Origin: Asanoa sp040676615
Lineage (GTDB): Bacteria > Actinomycetota > Actinomycetes > Mycobacteriales > Micromonosporaceae
Direction: 5' to 3'
Assembly (NCBI RefSeq): GCF_040676615.1
Contig: NZ_JBFAPI010000025.1
Location: forward strand, 1-64,000
DNA: 64,000 nucleotides
The translations under genes and the position numbers were made by a program. How positions within the stretch are numbered: the stretch's first letter is position 1; each line of letters begins with the position of its first letter. Shown one piece after another: positions 1 to 7,743 of the stretch. The notes under the pieces are model-generated. The model was given only the letters and a program-made list of their open reading frames with translations, did not search any database and was not told the DNA's origin.

Positions 1-152
1 ACGGCGGGGGCCCGACCGCACGGCGGGGGCCCGACCGCACGGCGGGGGCCCGACCGCACGGCGGGGGCCCGACCGCACGGCGGGGGCCCGACCGCGCGGC
101 GGGGGCCCGACCGCGCGGCGGGGGCCGGACCGCGCGGCGGGGGCCGGACCGA
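1..152. repeat. 19-bp GC-rich tandem repeat array, eight copies, cut by the window start
   Basis: Eight head-to-tail copies of ACGGCGGGGGCCCGACCGC run from base 1. The first five are identical. Copies six to eight begin with G, and the last two also carry GGCCGG in place of GGCCCG, so the array decays toward the gene at 265. The left end lies outside the window, so the true copy number is unknown. No reading frame here looks like a gene. The period is not a multiple of three. Bases 153-264 follow without any gene I can support. Confidence 0.95.
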
Positions 153-264
153 GCGCCGCCTCACGAGCTGTGGCGCGGACCGAAGCACGCCGGGGACGCG
201 CGCGGCACAGCCGCGCCGACCGGCAGGCCTGGGCAGAGCACGCGCGATCGGCGTCAGGCGTCGT

Positions 265-1251
265 TTGACAGGCTCTACTGTGGATGGCGACGCTGGAGGG
301 GCCGTTGTAGGTGACGACGTGGTCGTGGTTGGCGCCGGGGTCAGTGGGCTGACCACCGCGGTCGTGCTGGCCGAGAGTGGCATTCCGACCAGAGTGCTGG
401 CTGACCGGCAACCGCGGGAGACGACCTCGATGGTCGCGGGAGCACTGTGGGGACCGTCGTTCCAGCCACCGCTCGACAGGACCCTCGCCTGGACGGCGCA
501 GTCGCTCGAAGACTTTCAGCGGCTCGCGACCGACGCCACCACCGGGGTGCGGGTCGCGGACGTCCTCACCGTCGGCGACGGTATGCCCGACGGGGACCTG
601 CCGCCGCAGGTCAGGATGATTCCGGGGTTGCGCGAGGCCGCGAGCGACGAGGTGCCGGACGGGTTCCGGGCGGGGTCGTGGGGGCGGATGCCGGTGGTGG
701 ATATGCCGACCTACCTCGGCTATCTCGAGCGGCGGCTCACCGCGGCGGGCGGCGCCATCGAACAGCGGCGGGTCACCGACCTCGCCGCGGTCGGCGAGCG
801 GGTCGTCAACTGCGCCGGGCTGGGGTCGCGGGAACTCGCCGGTGACGACACCGTGCGGCCCGTCTTCGGGCAGCATGTCGTCCTCGGCAACCCCGGAATC
901 GACACCGTCTTCATGGAACTGGCCCGGGACGCCGAATGGACCAGCGTCATGTCGCATCCGGGGCGGGTGGTCTGTGGCGGCGTGCGGATCCCCGACCGGG
1001 AAGACCTCACGCCCGACGACGACCTGACCGCCCGGATCCTCGAACGCTGCCGGCGGGTCGAGCCGCGACTCCGCGACGCCGACGTGATCGAGACGGTGAC
1101 CGGGTTGCGGCCCGAGCGCCCCGCCGTCCGGGTCGCGGTGCAGTGGCGGGAGCGGACGCTCGTCGTGCACAACTACGGGCACGGTGGGCTGGGCGTCAGC
1201 CTCTCGTGGGGATGTGCGCGCGAAGCGGCCCGTCTGGTGGTCGATCCTTAG
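265..1251 (+). CDS. FAD-dependent D-amino-acid oxidase-like oxidoreductase
   Basis: Oxidises D-amino acids (or glycine-like amines) to imino acids using FAD and oxygen; cytoplasmic. The dinucleotide-binding GAGVSG lies at residues 23-28 after a beta strand of valines. The mid-protein VVNCAGLGSREL and C-terminal HNYGHGGLGVSLSWG are the FAD-binding signatures of the DAAO family, and 328 residues is the usual length. The start is uncertain: TTG at 265 gives a 22-residue lead, GTG at 280 is an alternative, and GTG at 319 would start just before the FAD strand. The stop codon overlaps that of the convergent TetR gene. Substrate specificity cannot be read from the sequence. Confidence 0.85.
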   Translation: MTGSTVDGDAGGAVVGDDVVVVGAGVSGLTTAVVLAESGIPTRVLADRQPRETTSMVAGALWGPSFQPPLDRTLAWTAQSLEDFQRLATDATTGVRVADVLTVGDGMPDGDLPPQVRMIPGLREAASDEVPDGFRAGSWGRMPVVDMPTYLGYLERRLTAAGGAIEQRRVTDLAAVGERVVNCAGLGSRELAGDDTVRPVFGQHVVLGNPGIDTVFMELARDAEWTSVMSHPGRVVCGGVRIPDREDLTPDDDLTARILERCRRVEPRLRDADVIETVTGLRPERPAVRVAVQWRERTLVVHNYGHGGLGVSLSWGCAREAARLVVDP

Positions 1252-1850
1252 ACGTCGAGCAGGGCCGTGATGGTCCTCGTCATCACGCGCTCCGCCGCCT
1301 CGGGGGAAAGGGCCAGGCCCTCCCGGAGCATCGACCACGCCGGCCACATCGACGCGGCGATCACGCCGTCGCGGATGGTCGCCGCGTCAGGGCCGGCCAG
1401 CGTCAGTTCCGCGGCGAAAAGAATCTCTACCTCGTCGCGTACGCGATCGATGTGCCTCTGGCGGTTGACGCGCAACTGCCGGGAGAACGGCTCGCGCACC
1501 GCCGCCGCCCGTGCCGGGGCCGCGATCAGTTGCAGCAGGCGCGCCCGTTGCTGGCAGTAGAGGGTGACCCGCTCGGCCCGCGGTAGCTCCGGCGACACCG
1601 GTGTGAAGTTGTCGTCGTACAACGCCAGCACCTGGGCGCCGCTGGCCTCGAACAGGGTTTCCATGTCCTTGAAGTTGGTCCACAGGGCCCGCAGGGACAC
1701 CCCGGCCCGCTCCGCGATCCGCTCCCCCGTCGGGCGCAGGTCGCCCTCGCCGATCAGGCTCAGGTGGGCGTCGACGATCGCCGCGCGGGTGCGTTCGGCC
1801 CGGGCCGTGCGGCCGTCGACGCGCTCGACCTCGGCGGGGACTCCGGCCAT
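1248..1850 (-). CDS. TetR/AcrR family transcriptional regulator, last gene of an acyl-CoA dehydrogenase operon
   Basis: A 200-residue repressor-like protein. The N-terminal helix-turn-helix is visible in residues about 18-60 (RAAIVDAHLSLIGEGD, then ERAGVSLRALWTNFKD). The remainder is the helical ligand-binding domain. Its ATG shares one base with the stop of the upstream SDR gene (TGATG), so it is translated with the two acyl-CoA dehydrogenases and the SDR. That arrangement suggests a local repressor whose ligand is an acyl-CoA intermediate of the pathway, acting on the palindrome at 4906-4922. The ligand and target are inference. Confidence 0.88.
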   Translation of the reverse strand: MAGVPAEVERVDGRTARAERTRAAIVDAHLSLIGEGDLRPTGERIAERAGVSLRALWTNFKDMETLFEASGAQVLALYDDNFTPVSPELPRAERVTLYCQQRARLLQLIAAPARAAAVREPFSRQLRVNRQRHIDRVRDEVEILFAAELTLAGPDAATIRDGVIAASMWPAWSMLREGLALSPEAAERVMTRTITALLDV

Positions 1851-2602
1851 CAGGCACCCCGCCCGGTCAGCGTGACCCCGCCGTCGATGACCAACGTCTG
1901 GCCCGTGATCCAGGCCGCCTCCGACGACGCCAGGAACGCCACCGCCGCCGCCACGTCGTCCGGGACGCCCAGCCTGGCCAGCGGGTAGCTCGCCGCCACC
2001 TCGTCCTCGCGGCCCTCGTAGAGCAGCGTCGCGAACTTCGTCTTCACCACCGCCGGCGCCACCGCGTTGACCCGCACGTGCGGTGCCATCTCCACCGCCA
2101 GGCAACGGGTCAGGTGCTCCAGCGCCGCCTTGGTGATGCCGTAGAAGGAGATGCCGGGCGGCGGCACGCGGCCACCGACCGACGACACGTTGATCACCGC
2201 ACCGGGGCGAGGGTCGCCGCCGAAGATCTCCTGGGTCCAGCCCAACGCCGACAGCAGGTTGACTTCGAAGATCTTGCGGGCGGCGCCGAGGTCAATCTCC
2301 ATCAACGGGCCGAAGACCGGGTTGATGCCGGTGTTGTTGACCAGGATGTCGATCGGGCCGAACGCCGCCGTCGTCTCCGCCACCGCCGCGCTGCGGTGCT
2401 CCGGGTCGTCGGCCCGGCCGGCCACGCCCAGCGCCACCGACGGGCCGCCCAACGACGCGACGGCCTCCACCAGCGGGTCCGGCTTGCGGGCGGTCACGCA
2501 GACCTTCGCGCCCGCGGCGGCCAGCCGCGCGGCGATGGCCAGGCCGATGCCCCGGCTCGCGCCGGTGACCAGCGCCACCCGGCCGGTCAGGGATGCGGTC
2601 AC
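1850..2602 (-). CDS. SDR family oxidoreductase (3-oxoacyl reductase/hydroxyacyl dehydrogenase type)
   Basis: A classical 250-residue short-chain dehydrogenase. The cofactor motif TGASRGIG lies near residues 13-20, NNTG replaces the usual NNAG near 89-92, and the catalytic Ser (INVSS, about 141), Tyr and Lys (YGITK, about 154-158) are all present. The C terminus has the common WITGQTLVIDGG motif. The GTG start overlaps the stop of the upstream acyl-CoA dehydrogenase by four bases (GTGA). Next to two acyl-CoA dehydrogenases, the likely role is oxidation of a 3-hydroxyacyl-CoA in a beta-oxidation-like route. The substrate is unknown. Confidence 0.9.
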   Translation of the reverse strand: MTASLTGRVALVTGASRGIGLAIAARLAAAGAKVCVTARKPDPLVEAVASLGGPSVALGVAGRADDPEHRSAAVAETTAAFGPIDILVNNTGINPVFGPLMEIDLGAARKIFEVNLLSALGWTQEIFGGDPRPGAVINVSSVGGRVPPPGISFYGITKAALEHLTRCLAVEMAPHVRVNAVAPAVVKTKFATLLYEGREDEVAASYPLARLGVPDDVAAAVAFLASSEAAWITGQTLVIDGGVTLTGRGA

Positions 2603-3681
2603 GACTCCTCCAGCGGTAGGTCGACCAGCGTGGCCAGGCGGGCGCGGTGCCGGTCGGGCGAACCGTACGCGACCGCGGTCGCCTTGGCCCGCTTGAGGTA
2701 GAGGTGGGCGGGGTGTTCCCAGGTGAAGCCGATGCCGCCGTGCATCTGCACGCATTCCTCGGCCGCCCGCACCGCGACCTCGGAACCGACGATCTTGGCG
2801 AGCGAGGCCGCCACCCGGCCGTCGGACCCGCCCGCGGCCAGGTCGGCAATCGCGTAGGCGACGACCGCGCGGGCCTGGGTCAGCTCCACCCACAGGTCGG
2901 CCAGCCGGTGCTTGAGCGCCTGGAACGAGCCGACCGGGCGGCCGAACTGGTAGCGCTCCTTGAGATAGCCCACCGTCTCGTCGAGGCACCACGACGCCAC
3001 GCCGACCTGCTCGGCCGCGGTCATCGCGGCCGCCGCCCGCAACGCGCAGGGCACCGCCGACAGTGAGCCGACCAACCTGGCGGGCGCCGCGCGGAACTCC
3101 AGGTCGGCCAGGGGGCGGGTCTCGTCAAGAGAGAGCACGCGGGTACGGCGGACCGCGGCACCGTCGACCGCGTAGAGACCGTCGTCGGCCGGCACCAGCA
3201 GCAGCCCGGCGCCGAGCGCGTCGGCGACACCGCGCACCGTGCCGGTGACCGCACCGTCCACGACGGACAGCAGCGTCGGTGCCGACCACAGGCCGTAGGG
3301 CACCGCCAGCGCCGCGGTCAGCTCGCCCGAAGCCAGCCGGCCCAGCAACGAGGGCTCGTCCGACGAGCCGAGCGCCGTCGTGGCCACCACCGCGCTGGAC
3401 ACGAACGGCACCGGCGCGACGGCCCGGCCCAACTCCTCGACCACCACCGCCGCCGCCCGCCACTGCGCTCCGGCACCACCCTGGGCTTCGGGGACCAGCA
3501 GGCCGGCCAGCCCCATCCCGGTGGCGACAGTGCGCCAGAGCTTCGCGTCGTACGCCTCCCCGCCGTCGGACACGAACGACAGCACCGTCTGCCAGGGGCA
3601 CTCGGCGGCGAGCATCTCGCGTACACCGGAACGCAGGTCCTGCTCGTCCGACGACTCGAGCAGGTCCAGCATTTCGCTCAT
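2599..3681 (-). CDS. Acyl-CoA dehydrogenase, smaller subunit of a probable heteromeric pair
   Basis: A 360-residue FAD flavoprotein that would desaturate acyl-CoA thioesters and pass electrons to ETF. The C-terminal domain is well kept: RYQFGRPVGSFQALKHRLAD (FAD contact) and MHGGIGFTWEHPAHLYLKR, whose Glu lies where many such subunits carry the catalytic base. The N-terminal and middle domains are shorter and less conserved than in the 398-residue partner. It overlaps both neighbours by four bases. Adjacent unequal acyl-CoA dehydrogenases of this kind form alpha2beta2 enzymes in actinobacterial sterol side-chain degradation (FadE28/FadE29 type). That assembly here is inferred. Confidence 0.88.
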   Translation of the reverse strand: MSEMLDLLESSDEQDLRSGVREMLAAECPWQTVLSFVSDGGEAYDAKLWRTVATGMGLAGLLVPEAQGGAGAQWRAAAVVVEELGRAVAPVPFVSSAVVATTALGSSDEPSLLGRLASGELTAALAVPYGLWSAPTLLSVVDGAVTGTVRGVADALGAGLLLVPADDGLYAVDGAAVRRTRVLSLDETRPLADLEFRAAPARLVGSLSAVPCALRAAAAMTAAEQVGVASWCLDETVGYLKERYQFGRPVGSFQALKHRLADLWVELTQARAVVAYAIADLAAGGSDGRVAASLAKIVGSEVAVRAAEECVQMHGGIGFTWEHPAHLYLKRAKATAVAYGSPDRHRARLATLVDLPLEES

Positions 3682-4874
3682 CGCGGCAGGTCCTTCCAGG
3701 CGACGCGGGTGTCGACCCGCGGCTCGGCGGGCAGGCCGAGCACCCGCTCGGCGATGATATTGCGCAGCACCTCGGACGTGCCGCCCTCGATGGAGTTGCC
3801 CTTGGCCCGCAGGTAGCGGTAACCCGCGTCGCGGCCGGTGAAGTCGACCTCTTCCGGCCGGCTCATCGCCCACGAGTCGCGGCGCAGGCCCTCGTCGCCG
3901 CGCAGGTCGAGTTCGGCCGCGGAGATCTGCTGGTTGAGGGTGGCGAAGGAGAGCTTGACGGCCGAACCGTCGGGGCCCGGGGCGCCGGCGGCCAGTTGCT
4001 GCCGGACCCGCAGGCCGGTCAGCCGCGCGGCCTCGGCGCGGACCCAGAGCCGCATGATCGTGTCGTGCATGCCGGGGGTGCGCACGGCCGGCTGGTCGCG
4101 CCAGGCCTTGGCCAGCACGCCGATCATGCCGCCCTCGCGGGGCAGCGCGCCGCCGCCGATCGACACCCGCTCGTTCATCAGCGTTGTCTGCGCGACCTTC
4201 CACCCGGCGCCGACGTCGCCCAGCCGGTGCTCGTCGGGCACCCGCACGCCGGTCAGGTAGACCTCGTTGAACTCGGCCTCGCCGGTCAACTGGCGCAGCG
4301 GCCGCACCTCGACGCCGGGCGCGGTCATGTCGAGCACGAAGAACGTCAGGCCGGCATGCTTGGGCACGTCGGGGTCGGTGCGGGCGAGCAGGATGGCCCA
4401 GCGCGCCACGTGTGCCATCGAGGTCCACACCTTCTGGCCGTCGAGCACCCAGCCGTCGCCGTCGCGGCGGGCCCGGGTGGCCAGGCCGGCGAGGTCGGAG
4501 CCGGCACCCGGTTCGCTGAACAGCTGGCACCACACCTCCTCGCCGGTCCACAGCGGACGCAGGAAGCGTGAGCGTTGCGCGTCGGTGCCGTGCACGAGGA
4601 TGGTCGGCGCCGCCATGCCGAGCCCGATGCCGATCCGGGTCGGGCGGTTGTCGGGCGCGCCCGCCTCGGCGAACGCGTCGTCGGCGACCGGCTGCAGCGA
4701 CCGCCCGGCGGCCAGCCCGCCGAGCCCGACCGGGAAGTGCACCCAGGCCAGCCCGGCGTCGAAGCGCGCGCGCAGGAAGGCCAGGCGCCCGTCGTCGTCG
4801 ATGCCGGCCGGGTCGTGGTCGGCCAGGAACGCCGAGATCCGTGCCCGCAGGTCGGCCTCGGTGATCTCCGCCAT
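3678..4874 (-). CDS. Acyl-CoA dehydrogenase, larger subunit; first gene of the operon
   Basis: A 398-residue acyl-CoA dehydrogenase with an N-terminal helical domain, a middle beta domain (LFSEPGAGSDLAGL, then WVLDGQKVWTSMAH) and a C terminus ending IEGGTSEVLRNIIAERVLGLP, the FAD-binding signature of the FadE26/FadE34-like actinobacterial branch. A strong Shine-Dalgarno, GAGGAGGG, precedes the ATG at 4874. It leads a four-gene operon joined by 4-, 4- and 1-base overlaps (ACAD, ACAD, SDR, TetR). The set fits breakdown of a branched, cyclic or steroid-like acyl-CoA, but no thiolase or CoA ligase is present in the operon. Confidence 0.9.
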   Translation of the reverse strand: MAEITEADLRARISAFLADHDPAGIDDDGRLAFLRARFDAGLAWVHFPVGLGGLAAGRSLQPVADDAFAEAGAPDNRPTRIGIGLGMAAPTILVHGTDAQRSRFLRPLWTGEEVWCQLFSEPGAGSDLAGLATRARRDGDGWVLDGQKVWTSMAHVARWAILLARTDPDVPKHAGLTFFVLDMTAPGVEVRPLRQLTGEAEFNEVYLTGVRVPDEHRLGDVGAGWKVAQTTLMNERVSIGGGALPREGGMIGVLAKAWRDQPAVRTPGMHDTIMRLWVRAEAARLTGLRVRQQLAAGAPGPDGSAVKLSFATLNQQISAAELDLRGDEGLRRDSWAMSRPEEVDFTGRDAGYRYLRAKGNSIEGGTSEVLRNIIAERVLGLPAEPRVDTRVAWKDLPR

Positions 4875-4905
4875 CGCGCCCTCCTCATCCACCGTCACGA
4901 AGAAT

Positions 4906-4922
4906 TTGCACTCGGACTGCAA
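4906..4922. promoter_or_regulatory. Candidate TetR operator upstream of the acyl-CoA dehydrogenase operon
   Basis: The 17-base TTGCACTCGGACTGCAA is an inverted repeat with one central base and one mismatched pair. It lies about 32 bases before the ATG of the first operon gene, where a repressor would block transcription. The TetR gene that closes the same operon is the obvious candidate to bind it. Confidence 0.55.
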
Positions 4923-5042
4923 TCTACGGGCCGGCAGGCGCCGACGCCACGGCCGGGGCGTGTCGCGCGGTTTTCGCGTCGCGGGCCGGGGGGAGGATGG
5001 AGGGGACAAACTCGCATCAACTGATCGCGAATGGACTGGCTC

Positions 5043-5465
5043 ATGCGACTCAGCATCCGCAACCAACTCGACGGCACGATTCTCTCGGTGTCCCGCGGCG
5101 AGGCGATGGCCGCGGTGAAGGCCCGCCTGTCCAGCGGACAGGATCTGACCGCCGCGATCACCCGGGAAAGCGCCGACGAGCTCCAGTTGGTCGCCGGCCT
5201 TCCGGTGACGATGCTGGTCAAGGCGACCGACGTCGCGCTGGCCACCGGCACGGTCGGTGACGTGAGCATCCGCAACCAGCTTCCCGGGCGGATCACCTCG
5301 CTGACTGGCGGTGCCGCGATGACGACGCTGAAGGTCGCGGTCGACGGTGGGGGCGCGCTCACCGCGGTGGTCACCAACGATGCGGTCGACGACCTCGACC
5401 TCACCGAGGGCGACGAGGTGCTCGCTCTGGTCAAGGCGACCGAGGTCAGCGTCGCCGTCGACTGA
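5043..5465 (+). CDS. Tandem TOBE/Mop-domain molybdate-binding protein
   Basis: A 140-residue protein made of two Mop domains of about 68 residues each. Each opens with the hallmark motif: MRLSIRNQLDGTI at the start and VSIRNQLPGRI near residue 75. Each ends with a V(L)VKATDV/EV strand. Mop proteins bind molybdate or tungstate oxyanions at subunit interfaces and serve as intracellular stores or sensors. I chose ATG 5043 because family members begin exactly at MRLS; ATG 5031 is also in frame. No good Shine-Dalgarno sits near either start, although a GGAGG-rich stretch lies about 25-45 bases upstream. No modABC transporter is adjacent. Confidence 0.88.
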   Translation: MRLSIRNQLDGTILSVSRGEAMAAVKARLSSGQDLTAAITRESADELQLVAGLPVTMLVKATDVALATGTVGDVSIRNQLPGRITSLTGGAAMTTLKVAVDGGGALTAVVTNDAVDDLDLTEGDEVLALVKATEVSVAVD

Positions 5466-5488
5466 ACCGGGCCGCTAGGCTCTGGATC

Positions 5489-6118
5489 ATGCACCGCACG
5501 GCATTTCTCGACGCGGCGGCGATCGCCGTCAACCTGCTCGCCGACCCGGCGGTCGCCGACCGCTGGAGCGAGCCGAGCGCGCTGACCGGGCTCACCGTGG
5601 GCGGGCTGGCGGGCCACCTCGCGCGGCAGTTCCACCAGGTGGTCGAGGCGGTCGAGCAGCCGGCGTCCGAGCAGGAGCCGCGCGACCTGACGTCGCACTA
5701 CGCCGCGGCGGCGTGGCTCGGCCAGGACATCGACGCACCGGCCAACGTGGCCATCCGGGGGCAGAGCGACGACTACGCCGCCGTCGGCCACGCGCAGCTG
5801 ATCGAGCGCGCGCACCTCGAGTTGGCCACCCTGCGGGCGACGCTGCCCGGCCTGGCGCCCGACCGCGCGGTGCCGATCTGGACCGGCTGGGCGCTGCGCC
5901 TCGACGACCTCCTGGTCACCCGCATGATGGAGATCACCGTCCACAGTGACGACATCGCGGTCAGCGTCGACCTGCCGACCCCGACGTTCCCGCCGTCGGT
6001 CGTGACCCCGGTGCTCGGGCTGCTGACCGCGCTGGCCGTCGAGCGGCACGGCCAGACCGCCGTGCTGCGCGCCCTCAGCCGCCGGGAGCGGGCGCCGAAG
6101 ACGATCTCGGCACTCTGA
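5489..6118 (+). CDS. Maleylpyruvate isomerase/DinB-like family protein, probably thiol (mycothiol) dependent
   Basis: A 209-residue four-helix-bundle protein of the mycothiol-dependent maleylpyruvate isomerase N-terminal family. Visible signatures are LTGLTVGGLAGHLARQFHQV near residues 32-51 (first metal-ligand His) and LLVTRMMEITVHSDDIAVSV near 141-160 (second His region with the following Asp pair). Members are thiol transferases or isomerases using mycothiol, the actinobacterial thiol. It starts 23 bases after the Mop gene and could be co-transcribed with it. The actual substrate is unknown. Confidence 0.8.
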   Translation: MHRTAFLDAAAIAVNLLADPAVADRWSEPSALTGLTVGGLAGHLARQFHQVVEAVEQPASEQEPRDLTSHYAAAAWLGQDIDAPANVAIRGQSDDYAAVGHAQLIERAHLELATLRATLPGLAPDRAVPIWTGWALRLDDLLVTRMMEITVHSDDIAVSVDLPTPTFPPSVVTPVLGLLTALAVERHGQTAVLRALSRRERAPKTISAL

Positions 6119-6134
6119 CCGGAGCGTCCACGAG

Positions 6135-6458
6135 TCAGACAGGATCCGTGAACGAGATCGGCTTGCCGGCGGCCCGGGCGTATGCGATCTCCCTGCTCGT
6201 GGACTCGCCGATATACCCGCCTGGGTTGACGACCAGAACCCGGTCGGCCAGGTCGATCTTGCGCAGGTGGAGGGCGTCCAGCGCGGTCTTCTGCTCGTCG
6301 CTGATCGACTCGCCTGCTTCGTGACCCTCGGCGCGCAGGAAGACGCCCGGCGCGACGACGATGACACCTGCGAAGGTCAGATCACGGTTCGCCGCGCTCA
6401 TCTCGTCCGCGAAGCGGGTAGAGCCGCAGATGCAGACAATCTCAGGTCGGTCGGGCAC
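6135..6458 (-). CDS. DUF4406/nucleoside 2-deoxyribosyltransferase-like protein
   Basis: A 107-residue protein with a Rossmann-like nucleoside deoxyribosyltransferase fold. It opens IVCICGSTRF, has a long linker helix, and carries DLADRVLVVNPGGYIGESTSREIAYARAAGKPI, the GxxxGxSTxxEI pattern typical of DUF4406. Proteins of this type are thought to bind or cleave N-glycosidic bonds of nucleotides, but few are characterised. It converges on the MPI-like gene, with 16 bases between the stops. The function is a family guess only. Confidence 0.75.
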   Translation of the reverse strand: MPDRPEIVCICGSTRFADEMSAANRDLTFAGVIVVAPGVFLRAEGHEAGESISDEQKTALDALHLRKIDLADRVLVVNPGGYIGESTSREIAYARAAGKPISFTDPV

Positions 6459-6612
6459 GGCTCAGTCCTTCGGGTCGAACGGGAAAACGCCCGCGATGAA
6501 CGCACGTCCGGCAGGTTACGGCTTGATCGGGTGAAATGACGACCCGGATGGTTGTCCCCCGCGCGGGGTACGACCTGGCACGCCGGCCACCCGCCGTCGT
6601 TATCGTCGGCCC

Positions 6613-7743
6613 GTGACCACGAGGAATGACGACTGGGTGGGCCCGCCTCGATACCACACCGCGACACTGCCGGCGCGACCGGCACCGGCAGCGGCAGCGG
6701 CAGCGCGGCCGGCCACAGTGGACACACCGGGCCGGGACCGCTGGTTCGACCTGCTGCGCGCCGCGGCCATCGTGCGGGTGGTGCTGTTCCACATGTTCCC
6801 GGTCGCCTGGCTGGAAATGGGCTTCCCGGCGATGGGCGTGATGTTCGCGCTGGGCGGCTCGCTGATGGCCCGCTCGGTCGACCGGTCCGCCACCAGGGCG
6901 GTCCGCGGCCGGTTCCGCCGCCTGCTGCCGGCATTGTGGTTGCTCGCGGCGGTGTTCGTACCCGCGATGCTCCTGGTCGGTTGGGACGACCATCCACAGT
7001 GGCCCACCTTCCTGCTCTGGCTGGTGCCCGTCGCCGAACCGCCGGCCACCGCGTGGGCCGAACCGGTCAGCGAGGTCCTGTGGTACCTGGTCACCTACCT
7101 CTGGTTGGTGCTGCTCTCCCCGCTGCTGCTGGCCGTCTACCGCCGGGCCCGGATCGTGACGGTGCTGGCTCCGCTGGTGCTGCTGCCGCTCTTCGACCAC
7201 GCGGCATGGCCCATCGGCGACCGTGCCGCCTCGGTGATCGAAGACGTGCTCACGTTCGCGGCCTGCTGGGTGCTGGGTTTCGCACACCGCGACGGCGACC
7301 TGCGCCGGATCCGCTTCCCGGTGATTCTCGCGGTGTCCGTCGTGGCCACCGCCGGCGCGATCGGCTGGGTGGTCACCCACCCCGGCGAGAACGGCATCGA
7401 AATCGGCGACAGCCCACCGCCGTACGCCATCTACTCGATCGGTTTCGTGCTCGTGCTGTTGCGGCTGGCGCCCCGGATGGACTGGCTGGCCCAGCGCCGC
7501 CGCGCCGACGCCGCCGTCACCCTGCTCAACTCGCGCGCGGTGACCATCTACCTGTGGCACAACGCGGCGATCGCGGCCGCCTTCCCGCTCGGCGACCTGC
7601 TGCACGTCTGGGTGTTCGGCGACGCGCTGGCCGAGGTCGGTTACACCGCCATCGCCCTGTGGCTGGTCGCCCTGATCGTGATCCACGTCGGCTGGGTCGA
7701 GGACCTGGCGGCGAAGCGGCGGCCCCGGCTGTTGCCGGTCTAG
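6613..7743 (+). CDS. Acyltransferase-3 family integral membrane protein
   Basis: A 376-residue polytopic membrane protein with about ten hydrophobic segments. An Ala/Pro-rich cytoplasmic lead of about 40 residues precedes RWFDLLRAAAIVRVVLFHMF, the first helix with the family His. Near the C terminus, VTIYLWHNAAIAAAFPLG is the second typical motif. The family moves acyl groups onto sugars, cell-wall glycans or antibiotics at the membrane. GTG 6613 is the first start in frame. The stop overlaps by four bases that of the convergent CoA-ligase gene. The acceptor is unknown. Confidence 0.8.
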   Translation: MTTRNDDWVGPPRYHTATLPARPAPAAAAAARPATVDTPGRDRWFDLLRAAAIVRVVLFHMFPVAWLEMGFPAMGVMFALGGSLMARSVDRSATRAVRGRFRRLLPALWLLAAVFVPAMLLVGWDDHPQWPTFLLWLVPVAEPPATAWAEPVSEVLWYLVTYLWLVLLSPLLLAVYRRARIVTVLAPLVLLPLFDHAAWPIGDRAASVIEDVLTFAACWVLGFAHRDGDLRRIRFPVILAVSVVATAGAIGWVVTHPGENGIEIGDSPPPYAIYSIGFVLVLLRLAPRMDWLAQRRRADAAVTLLNSRAVTIYLWHNAAIAAAFPLGDLLHVWVFGDALAEVGYTAIALWLVALIVIHVGWVEDLAAKRRPRLLPV

